Part shown: piece after piece, positions 17,273 through 26,811 of the stretch | Layout: every line of letters begins with the position of its first letter | Numbering within the stretch: the stretch's first letter is position 1 | Source: Streptomyces sp. GESEQ-35 | GTDB taxonomy: Bacteria; Actinomycetota; Actinomycetes; Streptomycetales; Streptomycetaceae | Length of the DNA: 64,000 nucleotides | Direction: 5' to 3' | Assembly (NCBI RefSeq): GCF_017948485.1 | Contig: NZ_JAFFSX010000009.1 | Location: 283,275 to 347,274, forward strand | Notes under the pieces: model-generated | The model's input: only the letters and a program-made list of their open reading frames with translations | What the model was told of the DNA's origin: nothing | The model's database searches: none | Translations under genes and position numbers: made by a program

Positions 17273-18658
17273 ATGACCACATACCGAACGGCGCTGGACG
17301 AGCGACTGCTGGAACGGCTGCGGGGAGCCGTGCGCGGCGAAGTCGTCGAACCCGGTGACCCGGACTACGACGATGCCCGCAGGGTGTACAACGCCATGAT
17401 CGACAAACGGCCGGCGATCGTCGTCAGGGCCGTCGACGCGGGCGATGCCGTCGCCACCGTGGACTTCGCCCGCGAACAGGGGCTGCCGCTCGCCGTGCGC
17501 GGCGGCAGCCACAGCGTCTCCGGCCACGGGACCTGCGACGACGGCGTCGTCCTCGATCTCGGACGGATGCGCGGGGTCCGGGTCGATCCGGGGACGCGTA
17601 CCGCGCGGGCCGAGGGCGGCTGCACCTGGGCCGACTTCAACCACGCCACGCACGCCTTCGGCCTGGCCACCACCGGCGGGGTCGTCTCCACGACCGGCAT
17701 CGGCGGTCTCACCACGGGCGGCGGCATGGGCTATCTCGCCCGGCGCTGCGGACTGGCCTGCGACAACCTGCTCTCGGTCGACCTGGTGACCGCCGACGGA
17801 TCCTTCCTGACCTGCTCCGAGGAGGAGAACGCCGACCTGATGTGGGCGGTGCGCGGCGGGGGCGGGAACTTCGGGGTCGTCACGTCGTTCGAGTACCGGC
17901 TGCATCCGATCGCCGGCATTCTCGGCGGGCCGACGTTCTATCCCCTCGACGGCGAAGTGATCCGCCGCTACCGGGAGATGATCGCCGACGCGGACGAGGA
18001 GCTGGGCGCGCTGCTCGTCGTCGGTCTCGGGCCGCCGGTGCCGTTCCTGCCGGAGCGCTGGCACGGCCGGCCGATGTGCGGAGTGGTCGCCTGCTGGACC
18101 GGGCCGGAGGACCAGGACGACTCGGTTCGTGCGCGTCTTGCCGGACTCGGTCCCGTCCTCGGGCAGAGCGTCGGGCGTATGCCCTACCCGGTGCTCAACA
18201 CGCTCTTCGACGACATGCTGCCCGCCGGACTCTTCCACTACTGGAAGGGCACCTTCAGCCGGGGCCTGCCGGACGGCGTCATCGACGCGTACGTCGAGTA
18301 CGGCGCCTCGACCCCCACCATCCAGAGTTCCACGGTGGTGTTCCCCCTCGACGGCGCCGTCCAGCGGGTCGGGCCCGAGGACACCGCCTTCGCCTACCGG
18401 GATGTCGACTTCTCGACCGCGCTGAGCCCCACCCTGGGCACCCGAGAGGAGTGCGAGGCCCAGAAGGACTGGGTGCGGGCCTACTACGGGGCGCTCCAGC
18501 CGCACTCCGCCGAGGGCGGATACGTCAACTTCATGGACAGCGACGACCAGGATCGCGTACGGGCCAACTACCGCGGAAACTACGCCCGTCTGACGCAGAT
18601 CAAGCGGCGTTACGACCCCGGGAACCTGTTCCGGCTCAACCACAACATCGCCCCATGA
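17273..18658 (+). CDS. FAD-binding oxidoreductase, berberine-bridge-enzyme type
   Basis: A 461-residue flavoprotein with an N-terminal FAD_binding_4 domain (RGGSHSVSGHGT, where the first His is the likely 8-alpha covalent FAD anchor, and TTGIGGLTTGGGMGYLARR) and a C-terminal BBE segment (YVNFMDSDDQDRVRANYRGNY, then YDPGNLFRLNHNI). The cysteine that gives a second flavin bond in bicovalent members is absent before GIGG, so a single covalent bond is expected. The substrate is unknown: family members oxidise sugars, alkaloids or polyketides. No Tat or Sec signal is present. GTG 17264 in frame is an alternative start. Transcription ends at the strong hairpin 18664-18690. Confidence 0.88.
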   Translation: MTTYRTALDERLLERLRGAVRGEVVEPGDPDYDDARRVYNAMIDKRPAIVVRAVDAGDAVATVDFAREQGLPLAVRGGSHSVSGHGTCDDGVVLDLGRMRGVRVDPGTRTARAEGGCTWADFNHATHAFGLATTGGVVSTTGIGGLTTGGGMGYLARRCGLACDNLLSVDLVTADGSFLTCSEEENADLMWAVRGGGGNFGVVTSFEYRLHPIAGILGGPTFYPLDGEVIRRYREMIADADEELGALLVVGLGPPVPFLPERWHGRPMCGVVACWTGPEDQDDSVRARLAGLGPVLGQSVGRMPYPVLNTLFDDMLPAGLFHYWKGTFSRGLPDGVIDAYVEYGASTPTIQSSTVVFPLDGAVQRVGPEDTAFAYRDVDFSTALSPTLGTREECEAQKDWVRAYYGALQPHSAEGGYVNFMDSDDQDRVRANYRGNYARLTQIKRRYDPGNLFRLNHNIAP

Positions 18659-18663
18659 GAAGA

Positions 18664-18690
18664 AGGCCCCAGGTGGATCACCTGGGGCCT
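18664..18690. terminator. Bidirectional terminator between oxidoreductase gene and pgl
   Basis: AGGCCCCAGGTG (18664-18675), loop GAT, CACCTGGGGCCT (18679-18690): perfect 12-bp arms between two converging genes. Confidence 0.9.
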
Positions 18691-18707
18691 CCCGGAAGAG
18701 CGGTTTC

Positions 18708-19490
18708 TCAGGGCGAAGCCGGCGGATACAGCGACCGCGGCAGCTGGGACGCCGCCGCGGCGTCCAGCAGCCACAGGGTGCGCTGCCTGCCGTACGCACC
18801 CGCCGCCGGAGCCTGGACCTCGCCCGCGCCGGACAGGGCCATCGCCGCGGCGTTCGCCTTGTCCTCGCCGGCCGCCAGGAGCCACACCTCGCGGGCCGCG
18901 CGGATCGCGGGGAGCGTGAGGGTGACCCGGGTCGGCGGGGGCTTGGGGGCGCCGTGGACGCCGACCACCGTGCGCTCGGTCTCGTACACGGCGGGCAGCT
19001 CCGGGAAGAGCGAGGCCACGTGCGTGTCCGGTCCGACGCCCAGCATCAGGACGTCGAAGGTGGGCACGGCGCCGTGGTTCTCCGGCCCGGCGGCACGGGC
19101 CAGTTCCTCGGCGTAGGCGGCGGCCGCCGCCTCCACGTCGGCGCCGTACGGGCCGTCCGAGGCGGGCATGGCGTGCACCCGCTTCGGGTCGAGTGGAACC
19201 GCGTCCAGCAGGGCCTCGCGGGCCTGCGTGACATTCCGCTCGGGGTCGCCCTCGGGCAGGAACCGCTCGTCCCCCCACCACAGGTCGAGCCGGCCCCAGT
19301 CCACGGCGTCCCGGGCCGGAGCGGCGGACAGCGCGGCGAGCAGGCCGTTGCCGTTGCGGCCACCGGTGAGCACCACCGACGCGGAGCCGCGCGAGGCCTG
19401 GGCGTCCACGATCTTCGTGATCAGCCGGGCCGCGGCGGCCTGTGCCATCAGTTCCTTGTCGTGGTGCACGACGAGCTGCGGGGTGCTCAC
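18708..19490 (-). CDS. pgl: 6-Phosphogluconolactonase
   Basis: A 260-residue enzyme of the DevB/Pgl family that hydrolyses 6-phosphogluconolactone to 6-phosphogluconate. Visible family segments are VVLTGGRNGNGLLAAL, LWWGDERFLPEGDPERN (the core active-site segment) and DVLMLGVGPDTHVASLFP. The start GTG 19490 overlaps the opcA stop by 4 bases. It is the last gene of the tkt-tal-zwf-opcA-pgl operon, directly after the G6PDH genes that make its substrate. Confidence 0.96.
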   Translation of the reverse strand: MSTPQLVVHHDKELMAQAAAARLITKIVDAQASRGSASVVLTGGRNGNGLLAALSAAPARDAVDWGRLDLWWGDERFLPEGDPERNVTQAREALLDAVPLDPKRVHAMPASDGPYGADVEAAAAAYAEELARAAGPENHGAVPTFDVLMLGVGPDTHVASLFPELPAVYETERTVVGVHGAPKPPPTRVTLTLPAIRAAREVWLLAAGEDKANAAAMALSGAGEVQAPAAGAYGRQRTLWLLDAAAASQLPRSLYPPASP

Positions 19491-20626
19491 TTCGCCGCCG
19501 CCTTCTTCACCGGTGCCTGCGCCGCCGCCTCTTTCGCGGAAGCCTTGGCAGCCGACTCGACAGGAGCCGCGGCCGCGGCTCCTTTGGCGACGGCCTCGCC
19601 GCCCGTGTCGGCTTCACCGGCATCGGCGGCCGGCTCCTGAACCGGTGCCTCGTCCTGGGCCGACGCCGCGGCCGCGGCCTTGCCGCTGCCGTTCCCGTAC
19701 ACCGCGTTCAGCCGCTCCACGCCGAACCGCAGCGCCGATGCGTAGGTGTCGTCCGGGTCGAGCCGCCGCAGCTCCTCGGCGATCAGCTCGGCCGTGTCCC
19801 GTCGCTTCAGCGCCACCGCACGGTCCGGCTGGCCCTCGATGGACAGGGTGGCCAGGGAGCCGTCCGCCCGGTCGAGGACGATCGGGCCACAGTTGGTGTC
19901 CATGCGGACGGCCGTCAGACCGGGGCCCGACGACAGCGACCGCTTCACGGGGACGTCCAGCCGGTCCGCGAGCCACATCGCCAGCAGCTCACAGCTCGGG
20001 TTGAACTCCTCGCCCTCCACCTCCACGGCCTTGACCTCGCAGACGACCTGGTCCAGGGCCGCGGCCAGCATCGAACGCCAGGGCGTGATGCGGGTCCACG
20101 AGAGGTCCGTGTCGCCGGGTGCGTAGGTGTCCGAGCGGGCGCTGAGTTCCCGTACGGGCTGCTCGGCGGCGTAGGTGTCGGTGACCCGGCGCTGGGCCAG
20201 GGCACCGAGCGGGTCGTGGGCCGGGTCGAGGGGTGCGTTGACCGGCCACCAGACCACCACCGGCGCGTCGGGCAGCAGCAGGGGCAGGACGACGGACTGG
20301 GCGTGGTTGACCACCTCGCCGTACAGCCGCAGCACCACCGTCTCGCCGGTGCCGGCGTCCGCGCCCACCCGTACCTCGGCGTCCAGGCGCGAGGTGGTGC
20401 GGTCACGCGGGGAGCGTGAGACCCGCTTGATGACGACGAGCGTGCGCGAGGGGTGCTCGTGCGACGCGTCGTTGGCGGCCTTCAGGGCGTCGTAGGCGTT
20501 CTCCTCGTCGGTGACGATGACCAGGGTGAGCACCATGCCGACGGCGGGCGTGCCGATGTCGCGACGCCCCTTGACCAGGGCCTTGTTGACCTTGCTGGCC
20601 GTGGTGTCCGTGAGGTCTATCTTCAT
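19487..20626 (-). CDS. opcA: Glucose-6-phosphate dehydrogenase assembly protein OpcA
   Basis: A 379-residue protein matching actinobacterial/cyanobacterial OpcA, needed for assembly or redox activation of G6PDH. The conserved core (residues about 1-310) includes MKIDLTDTTASKVNKALV at the start and LPDAPVVVWWPVNAPLDPAHDPLG in the middle. The last ~65 residues are a low-complexity Ala/Lys/Glu tail (ending KEAAAQAPVKKAAAK) that is not part of the conserved fold. The frame is open 60 bases upstream, but ATG 20626 gives the family N-terminus and overlaps the zwf stop by 4 bases (ATGA). Confidence 0.95.
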   Translation of the reverse strand: MKIDLTDTTASKVNKALVKGRRDIGTPAVGMVLTLVIVTDEENAYDALKAANDASHEHPSRTLVVIKRVSRSPRDRTTSRLDAEVRVGADAGTGETVVLRLYGEVVNHAQSVVLPLLLPDAPVVVWWPVNAPLDPAHDPLGALAQRRVTDTYAAEQPVRELSARSDTYAPGDTDLSWTRITPWRSMLAAALDQVVCEVKAVEVEGEEFNPSCELLAMWLADRLDVPVKRSLSSGPGLTAVRMDTNCGPIVLDRADGSLATLSIEGQPDRAVALKRRDTAELIAEELRRLDPDDTYASALRFGVERLNAVYGNGSGKAAAAASAQDEAPVQEPAADAGEADTGGEAVAKGAAAAAPVESAAKASAKEAAAQAPVKKAAAK

Positions 20627-22146
20627 GGCCGGCGCCAGCTCCGTCCGTCTCGTTCGAGCATCTCGTCCGCCTCGACGGGGCCCCACGTTCCGGACTGGTA
20701 CTGCGCGGGCTTGCCGTTCTTGTCCCAGTACTCCTCGATCGGGTCGAGGATCTCCCAGGACAGCTCGACCTCTTCGGTACGCGGGAAGAGGTTCGAGTCG
20801 CCGAGCAGCACGTCCAGGATCAGGCGCTCGTACGCTTCCGGGCTCGACTCCGTGAAGGACTCGCCGTACGCGAAGTCCATGGAGACGTCCCGGATCTCCA
20901 TGGAGGTGCCGGGCACCTTGGAGCCGAAGCGGACGGTGACGCCCTCGTCGGGCTGGACGCGGATGACGATCGCGTTCTTGCCCAGTTCCTCCGTCGCCGT
21001 GTGGTCGAAGGGGGAGTGGGGCGCCCGCTGGAAGACGACCGCGATCTCGGTGACGCGGCGGCCGAGCCGCTTGCCGGTGCGCAGGTAGAAGGGGACGCCC
21101 GCCCAGCGGCGGTTGTCGATCTCCAGCTTGATCGCGGCGTAGGTGTCGGTCTTGGAGTTGGCGTCGATGCCGTCCTCCTGGAGGTACCCGACCGCCTTCT
21201 CGCCGCCCTGCCAGCCCGCCGCGTACTGCCCGCGCACGGTGGCCAGGCCCAGGTCCTTCGGCAGCCGCACCGCGCCGAGCACCTTGGTCTTCTCGGCGGC
21301 CAGTGCGTCCGCGTCGAAGGAGGCCGGCTCCTCCATGGCCGTGAGGGCCATGAGCTGGAGCAGGTGGTTCTGGATGACGTCACGCGCGGCGCCGATGCCG
21401 TCGTAGTAGCCGGCGCGGCCGCCGATGCCGATGTCCTCGGCCATCGTGATCTGTACGTGGTCGACGAAGGACCGGTTCCAGATCGGCTCGAACATCGTGT
21501 TGGCGAAGCGCAGCGCCAGGATGTTCTGGACGGTCTCCTTGCCCAGGTAGTGGTCGATACGGAAGACCTGGTCCGGGGCGAAGACCTCCTCGACGGTCTG
21601 GTTGAGTTCCTCGGCCGACTTCAGGTCGTGGCCGAAGGGCTTCTCGATGACCGCGCGCCGCCAGGAGCCGCTGGTCTGGTCGGCCAGCCCGTGCTTCTTC
21701 AGCTGCTGGATGACCACCGGGAAGGAGCGCGGCGGGACGGACAGATAGAAGGCGAAGTTGCCGCCCGTGCCCTGTGCCTTGTCCAGTTCCTCGATGGTGC
21801 CGCGCAGCCGCTCGAAGGCGTCGTCGTCGTCGAAGGTGCCCTGGACGAAGCGCATCCCCTGGATGAGCTGCTGCCAGACCTCCTCGCGGAACGGCGTACG
21901 GGCGTGGTCCTTGACCGCGTCGTGGACCTCCTGTGCGAAGTCCTCGTTCTGCCACTCGCGGCGTGCGAAGCCGACGAGGGAGAAGCCCGGCGGCAGGAGA
22001 CCTCGGTTGGCGAGGTCGTACACCGCGGGCATCAGCTTCTTCCGGGACAAATCGCCCGTGACGCCGAAGATGACCAGACCCGACGGCCCCGCGATACGCG
22101 GGAGCCGTCGGTCTGCGGGGTCACGCAGCGGGTTGCTGCTTGACAA
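20623..22146 (-). CDS. zwf: Glucose-6-phosphate 1-dehydrogenase
   Basis: A 507-residue enzyme making 6-phosphogluconolactone and NADPH, the entry step of the oxidative pentose-phosphate pathway. The nucleotide-binding GVTGDLSRKK lies at residues 28-37, the EKPFGHD motif near 168-174, and the active-site signature RIDHYLGKE at 196-204. The start is TTG 22146, preceded by GGAGGGCTGACACC in the end of tal; the protein then begins SSSNPLRDP, as in other Streptomyces Zwf proteins. Only 4 bases separate it from tal. Confidence 0.97.
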   Translation of the reverse strand: MSSSNPLRDPADRRLPRIAGPSGLVIFGVTGDLSRKKLMPAVYDLANRGLLPPGFSLVGFARREWQNEDFAQEVHDAVKDHARTPFREEVWQQLIQGMRFVQGTFDDDDAFERLRGTIEELDKAQGTGGNFAFYLSVPPRSFPVVIQQLKKHGLADQTSGSWRRAVIEKPFGHDLKSAEELNQTVEEVFAPDQVFRIDHYLGKETVQNILALRFANTMFEPIWNRSFVDHVQITMAEDIGIGGRAGYYDGIGAARDVIQNHLLQLMALTAMEEPASFDADALAAEKTKVLGAVRLPKDLGLATVRGQYAAGWQGGEKAVGYLQEDGIDANSKTDTYAAIKLEIDNRRWAGVPFYLRTGKRLGRRVTEIAVVFQRAPHSPFDHTATEELGKNAIVIRVQPDEGVTVRFGSKVPGTSMEIRDVSMDFAYGESFTESSPEAYERLILDVLLGDSNLFPRTEEVELSWEILDPIEEYWDKNGKPAQYQSGTWGPVEADEMLERDGRSWRRP

Positions 22147-22150
22147 GGTG

Positions 22151-23269
22151 TCAGCCCTCCGAGGGGGCGAGGCGGTCGAGGACCGCCTCGGTCGACTTGA
22201 GCAGGTCGTTCCAGGACGCCGCGAACTTCTCGACGCCTTCGTCCTCCAGAACCTGGACCACGTCGTTGTACGAGATCCCGAGCTTCTCGACCGCGTCGAT
22301 GTCGGCGCGGGCCTGCTCGTAGGTGCCGGCGATGGTGTTGCCGGTGATCTCGCCCTTCTCCTCCGTGGCGTGAAGGGTGGCTTCCGGCATGGTGTTCACC
22401 GTGTTCGGCGCCACCAGGTCGTCGACGTACAGGGTCGGCTTGTACGCCGGGTCCTTCACGCCGGTCGAGGCCCACAGCGGACGCTGCTTGTTGGCGCCCG
22501 CGGTCTCCAGCGCGCTCCAGCGGGCGGTCGAGAAGACCTCCTCGTAGGCCTGGTAGGCCAGACGCGCGTTGGCGACGGCGGCCTTGCCGCGCAGCGCCTT
22601 GGCCTCGTCGGTGCCGAGGGCCTCGAGCCGCTTGTCGATCTCGGTGTCCACGCGGGACACGAAGAAGGAGGCCACCGAGTGGATCAGGGAGAGGTCCAGG
22701 CCCTTGGCCTTGGCCTTCTCCAGGCCCGCCAGGTAGGCGTCCATGACCTCGCGGTAGCGCTCCAGCGAGAAGATCAGCGTGACGTTGACGCTGATGCCGT
22801 TGCCGATCACCTCGGTGATCGCCGGCAGGCCCGCCTTGGTCGCCGGGATCTTGATCAGCGTGTTCGGGCGGTCGACGAGCCAGGCCAACTGCTTGGCCTC
22901 GGCGATCGTCGCCTTCGTGTGGTGCGCCAGACGCGGGTCGACCTCGATCGAGACCCGGCCGTCCTTGCCGCCGGTGGCGTCGAAGACCGGGCGCAGGATG
23001 TCGGTGGCGTCGCGGACGTCCGCCGTGGTGATCATGCGGACGGCCTCTTCGACGGTGACCTTGCGGACGGCGAGGTCCTCGAGCTGCTGCTCGTAGCCGT
23101 CGCCGCTGCTGATCGCCTTCTGGAAGATGGTCGGGTTGGTGGTGACGCCCACGACGTGCTGCTCGTCGATCAGTTCGGCGAGGTTGCCGGACGTGATCCG
23201 CTTGCGCGACAGGTCGTCCAGCCAGATCGCGACGCCTTCATCGGAGAGGCGCTTGAGTGCGTCTGTCAT
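22151..23269 (-). CDS. tal: Transaldolase
   Basis: A 372-residue transaldolase of the actinobacterial (long) class, moving a dihydroxyacetone unit between sugar phosphates. Family segments: GVTTNPTIFQKAI (41-53), the Schiff-base Lys140 in TLIKIPAT, and SVNVTLIFSLERY. ATG 23269 is the first codon matching the family N-terminus, although the frame is open to 23404; the spacer to tkt is 34 bases. Second gene of the pentose-phosphate operon. Confidence 0.97.
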   Translation of the reverse strand: MTDALKRLSDEGVAIWLDDLSRKRITSGNLAELIDEQHVVGVTTNPTIFQKAISSGDGYEQQLEDLAVRKVTVEEAVRMITTADVRDATDILRPVFDATGGKDGRVSIEVDPRLAHHTKATIAEAKQLAWLVDRPNTLIKIPATKAGLPAITEVIGNGISVNVTLIFSLERYREVMDAYLAGLEKAKAKGLDLSLIHSVASFFVSRVDTEIDKRLEALGTDEAKALRGKAAVANARLAYQAYEEVFSTARWSALETAGANKQRPLWASTGVKDPAYKPTLYVDDLVAPNTVNTMPEATLHATEEKGEITGNTIAGTYEQARADIDAVEKLGISYNDVVQVLEDEGVEKFAASWNDLLKSTEAVLDRLAPSEG

Positions 23270-23303
23270 GGAAAATGCATCTCCTACGTGTCGTATGTGA
23301 GCG

Positions 23304-25391
23304 TCAGCGCTGGGCTGCGGCGATCGATTCCCGCGCCTTGGCGGCCACGTTCTCGGCAGTGAAGCCGAACTCGCGGAAGAGGACCTTGCCGTCCGCCGAA
23401 GCACCGAAGTGCTCCAGGGAAACGATGCGACCGGCGTCCCCGACGTACTTGTGCCAGGTGAGACCGATACCGGCCTCGACCGCGACGCGCGCCTTCACCG
23501 ACGGCGGCAGGACGCTCTCCCGGTACCCCTGGTCCTGCGCGTCGAACCACTCCACGCACGGCATGGACACCACCCGCGTCGGCACCCCGTCGGCCTCCAG
23601 CTGCTCGCGCGCCTCGACGGCGACGTGCACCTCGGAACCGGTCGCGATCAGAACGACCTCCGGCGTACCCGTGGAGGCCTCGAACATCACGTAACCACCG
23701 CGCGCGGCGTCCTCGTTGTGCTCGTAGGTCGGCACGCCCTGACGGGTCAGCGCCAGACCGTGCGGAGCACCCTTGCCGAAGACCTTGGTGTAGCGCCTGA
23801 GGATCTCGCGCCAGGCGATCGCGGTCTCGTTGGCGTCGGCCGGGCGCACCACGTTCAGGCCCGGGATGGCGCGCAGCGAGGCGAGGTGCTCGACGGGCTG
23901 GTGGGTGGGGCCGTCCTCGCCGAGACCGATGGAGTCGTGCGTCCAGACGTACGTCACCGGCACGTGCATCAGGGCCGACAGGCGCACCGCGTTGCGCATG
24001 TAGTCCGAGAAGACGAGGAACGTACCGCCGTAGATACGGGTGTTGCCGTGCAGCGCGATGCCGTTCATCTCCGCGGCCATGGAGTGCTCACGGATACCGA
24101 AGTGGATCGTCCGGCCGTACGGGTTCGCCTCCGGCAGCGGGTTGTCCGCGGGGAGGAACGACGACGTCTTGTCGATCGTCGTGTTGTTGGAGCCGGCCAG
24201 GTCGGCTGAGCCGCCCCACAGCTCCGGGATGACCGCACCCAGCGCCTGGAGGATCTTGCCGGACGCGGCACGGGTGGCGACGCCCTTGCCCGCCTCGAAG
24301 ACCGGGAGCTTCTCCTCCCAGCCGGTCGGCAGCTCGCCCTTGCTGATGCGGTCGAACTCGGCCGCGCGTTCGGCGTTGTTGTTGCGCCACTCCTGGAAGG
24401 ACTTCTCCCACTCCGCCTTGGCCTGACGGCCGCGCTCCAGCGCCTGGCGGGTGTGGTTCAGGACCTCGTCCGAGACCTCGAAGGACTTCTCCGGGTCGAA
24501 GCCGAGGACCCGCTTGGTGGCCGCGACCTCGTCGTCCCCGAGCGCCGAGCCGTGCGCGGCCTCGGTGTTCTGCGCGTTCGGGGCGGGCCAGGCGATGATC
24601 GAGCGCATCGCGATGAAGGACGGCTTGTCCGTCACCTGCTTCGCGGCCTCGATGGCGTTGTAGACGGCGTGCGGGTCCAGGTCGCCGTCCGGCTTCGGGG
24701 CGATCCGCTGCACATGCCAGCCGTACGCCTCGTACCGCTTGGCGGTGTCCTCGGAGACGGCCGTCTCGGTGTCGCCCTCGATCGAGATGTGGTTGTCGTC
24801 CCAGAGCAGGATCAGGTTGCCCAGCTGCTGGTGGCCGGCCATCGAGGACGCCTCGGCGGAGATGCCCTCCTGGAGGCAGCCGTCACCGGCGATCGCGTAG
24901 ATGAAGTGGTCGAAGGGCGAGGTGCCCTCGGGTGCGTCCGGGTCGAACAGACCGCGTTCGTAGCGGGCGGCCATCGCCATGCCGACCGCGTTGGCGACAC
25001 CCTGGCCGAGCGGGCCGGTGGTGGTCTCCACGCCGGTGGTGTGGCCGTACTCGGGGTGGCCCGGGGTCTTCGAACCCCACGTCCTGAAGGCCTTCAGATC
25101 GTCCAGCTCCAGACCGAAACCGGCCAGGTACAGCTGGGTGTAGAGGGTCAGGGACGAGTGGCCGGCGGACAGCACGAAGCGGTCGCGTCCGGTCCAGTCG
25201 GCGTCCGCCGGGTCATGCCGCATCACCTTCTGGAAGAGGGTGTAGGCGGCGGGCGCCAGGCTCATCGCCGTACCGGGATGGCCGTTGCCGACCTTCTGTA
25301 CGGCATCGGCGGCCAGGACGCGGGCCGTGTCGACGGCCCGCTGGTCCAGCTCGGTCCACTCGAGGTCTGTGGTGGTCGGCTTGGTGCTCAC
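23304..25391 (-). CDS. tkt: Transketolase
   Basis: A 695-residue thiamine-diphosphate enzyme transferring two-carbon units between sugar phosphates. The cofactor-binding stretch starts at AGDGCLQEGISAEASSMAGHQQL and ends in WDDN; the pyrimidine-domain signature GEDGPTHQPVEHLASLRAIP is also clear. Start GTG 25391, behind GGAG. It is the first gene of the operon tkt-tal-zwf-opcA-pgl, so the operon promoter should lie in 25392-25788, which carries a duplicated 16-base sequence at 25415-25447. Confidence 0.97.
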   Translation of the reverse strand: MSTKPTTTDLEWTELDQRAVDTARVLAADAVQKVGNGHPGTAMSLAPAAYTLFQKVMRHDPADADWTGRDRFVLSAGHSSLTLYTQLYLAGFGLELDDLKAFRTWGSKTPGHPEYGHTTGVETTTGPLGQGVANAVGMAMAARYERGLFDPDAPEGTSPFDHFIYAIAGDGCLQEGISAEASSMAGHQQLGNLILLWDDNHISIEGDTETAVSEDTAKRYEAYGWHVQRIAPKPDGDLDPHAVYNAIEAAKQVTDKPSFIAMRSIIAWPAPNAQNTEAAHGSALGDDEVAATKRVLGFDPEKSFEVSDEVLNHTRQALERGRQAKAEWEKSFQEWRNNNAERAAEFDRISKGELPTGWEEKLPVFEAGKGVATRAASGKILQALGAVIPELWGGSADLAGSNNTTIDKTSSFLPADNPLPEANPYGRTIHFGIREHSMAAEMNGIALHGNTRIYGGTFLVFSDYMRNAVRLSALMHVPVTYVWTHDSIGLGEDGPTHQPVEHLASLRAIPGLNVVRPADANETAIAWREILRRYTKVFGKGAPHGLALTRQGVPTYEHNEDAARGGYVMFEASTGTPEVVLIATGSEVHVAVEAREQLEADGVPTRVVSMPCVEWFDAQDQGYRESVLPPSVKARVAVEAGIGLTWHKYVGDAGRIVSLEHFGASADGKVLFREFGFTAENVAAKARESIAAAQR

Positions 25392-25788
25392 CCTGGGTCA
25401 GGGCTCCTCTCCACATGTCACGCATGTCGAAATGTCACGCATGTCGAATGCCGGTGCATGTCATGCACGTCGTTTGCCGGCGCACTGAACGCCCCGGCCG
25501 TTGTCGAGCCTACCCCCGTGGGTACGTGCGATTTTTCGAGTCATTCCAGACTGCCGGGACTCCTCGGGATCCGCCTCCCGACCGGTCCGTTCCGTGTTCG
25601 GCATCTGAATACGGAGCCGCTCGTAAGAGTGCTCAATGGAGTACCGCCAAGCTCGTCCAGAGGCGCCGCTCAACACGACCCCACCCCCGCGAATGTCCGG
25701 GTCTGGGCAACGTCTACAGTGGCGTGGTACGCGCGAGCCTTTACCGGGACTTCACACCGGGAGGCTTGCTGGGATGTCTCTGTCAGGG
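25392..25788. other. Divergent intergenic region between tkt and ctaB
   Basis: About 397 bases with no credible gene. It holds the divergent promoters of the pentose-phosphate operon (minus) and ctaB (plus). The only clear structure is the 16-base direct repeat at 25415-25447; GGGAGG at 25759-25764 may be a ribosome site for an alternative ctaB start at ATG 25774. Confidence 0.6.
25415..25447. repeat. Direct repeat of a 16-base element upstream of tkt
   Basis: ATGTCACGCATGTCGA occurs at 25415-25430 and again at 25432-25447 (17-base period); a degenerate third copy follows near 25457-25471. It lies 25-55 bases upstream of the tkt start, a likely place for a regulator or for the transcript leader. 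Confidence 0.75.
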
Positions 25789-26742
25789 GTGTGCGTGACG
25801 GCCGTTGAATCCCGTCCAGCGGGGATTATCGGGACGAGCCAGAGCCCGAGCCACCGGCCGTTCGGGGCCCGTGTCAAGGCGTTCGTGGCGCTGACCAAGC
25901 CGCGGATCATCGAGCTGCTGCTGATCACCACCGTTCCGGTGATGTTCCTCGCCGAGCAGGGCGTTCCGGACCTGAAGCTGGTTCTGCTCACCTGCGTCGG
26001 CGGCTACCTGTCCGCGGGCGGCGCCAACGCGCTGAACATGTACATCGACCGTGACATCGACGCGCTCATGGACCGCACCTCGCAGCGCCCCCTCGTCACC
26101 GGCATGGTCAGCCCGCGCGAGTGCCTGGCCTTCGGCATCACCCTGGCCGTCCTCTCCACCCTGCTCTTCGGCCTGGCCGTCAACTGGCTGTCCGCCTGGC
26201 TGTCGCTCGGCGCACTCCTCTTCTACGTCGTCGTCTACACGATGATCCTCAAGCGCCGTACCTCGCAGAACATCGTCTGGGGCGGCATCGCCGGCTGTCT
26301 GCCGGTGCTCATCGGCTGGTCGGCCGTCACCGACTCCATGTCGTGGGCGCCGATCATCCTCTTCCTCGTCATGTTCTTCTGGACGCCGCCGCACTACTGG
26401 CCGCTGTCCATGAAGGTGCGGGAGGACTACGCGCGCGTGGGTGTCCCGATGCTGCCGGTCGTCGCCTCCAACAAGGTCGTCGCCAAGCAGATCGTGATCT
26501 ACAGCTGGGTGATGGTCGCGGTGTCCCTGCTGCTGACCCCGCTCGGCTACACGGGCTGGTTCTACACGCTCGTCGCGCTGCTGGCCGGCGGCTTCTGGCT
26601 CTGGGAGGCGCACGGTCTGCAGAACCGCGCCAAGGCCGAGGTGACGGGCGGGAAGCTCAAGGAGATGCGGCTGTTCCACTGGTCGATCACCTACGTGTCG
26701 ATCCTCTTCGTCGCGGTCGCGGTGGACCCGTTCCTGCGCTGA
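25789..26742 (+). CDS. ctaB: Protoheme IX farnesyltransferase (heme O synthase)
   Basis: A 317-residue multi-helix membrane enzyme that farnesylates heme B to heme O for cytochrome oxidase. The UbiA-family Asp-rich site is NALNMYIDRDIDALMDR, followed by SQRPLV; a second site is FFWTPPHYWPLSM near the middle. Eight or nine membrane helices are evident. GTG 25789 gives the N-terminus (CVTAVESRP) remembered from other Streptomyces CtaB proteins; ATG 25774 in frame is an alternative. Heme A synthase ctaA lies nearby on the other strand. Confidence 0.95.
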   Translation: MCVTAVESRPAGIIGTSQSPSHRPFGARVKAFVALTKPRIIELLLITTVPVMFLAEQGVPDLKLVLLTCVGGYLSAGGANALNMYIDRDIDALMDRTSQRPLVTGMVSPRECLAFGITLAVLSTLLFGLAVNWLSAWLSLGALLFYVVVYTMILKRRTSQNIVWGGIAGCLPVLIGWSAVTDSMSWAPIILFLVMFFWTPPHYWPLSMKVREDYARVGVPMLPVVASNKVVAKQIVIYSWVMVAVSLLLTPLGYTGWFYTLVALLAGGFWLWEAHGLQNRAKAEVTGGKLKEMRLFHWSITYVSILFVAVAVDPFLR

Positions 26743-26787
26743 CGCACGTCGACGTACGTCACAGAGCCCTGGCCTCGCCAAGCTCAT

Positions 26788-26804
26788 CTACTCGTGAGTA
26801 GCAT
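26788..26804 (+). promoter_or_regulatory. Operator-like repeat and -10 element before the small conserved gene
   Basis: CTACTC and GAGTAG (26788-26793, 26796-26801) are inverted arms around GT. They overlap TAGCAT (26799-26804), a -10-like hexamer only 7 bases before the ATG at 26812. Together with the lack of a ribosome site this suggests a leaderless mRNA whose promoter could be blocked at the palindrome. Confidence 0.4.
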
Positions 26805-26811
26805 CCTGACC

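Noticed and set aside
17273..18658. Bicovalently flavinylated oxidoreductase
   Set aside because: The His anchor is present but the required Cys before the GxGG segment is missing.
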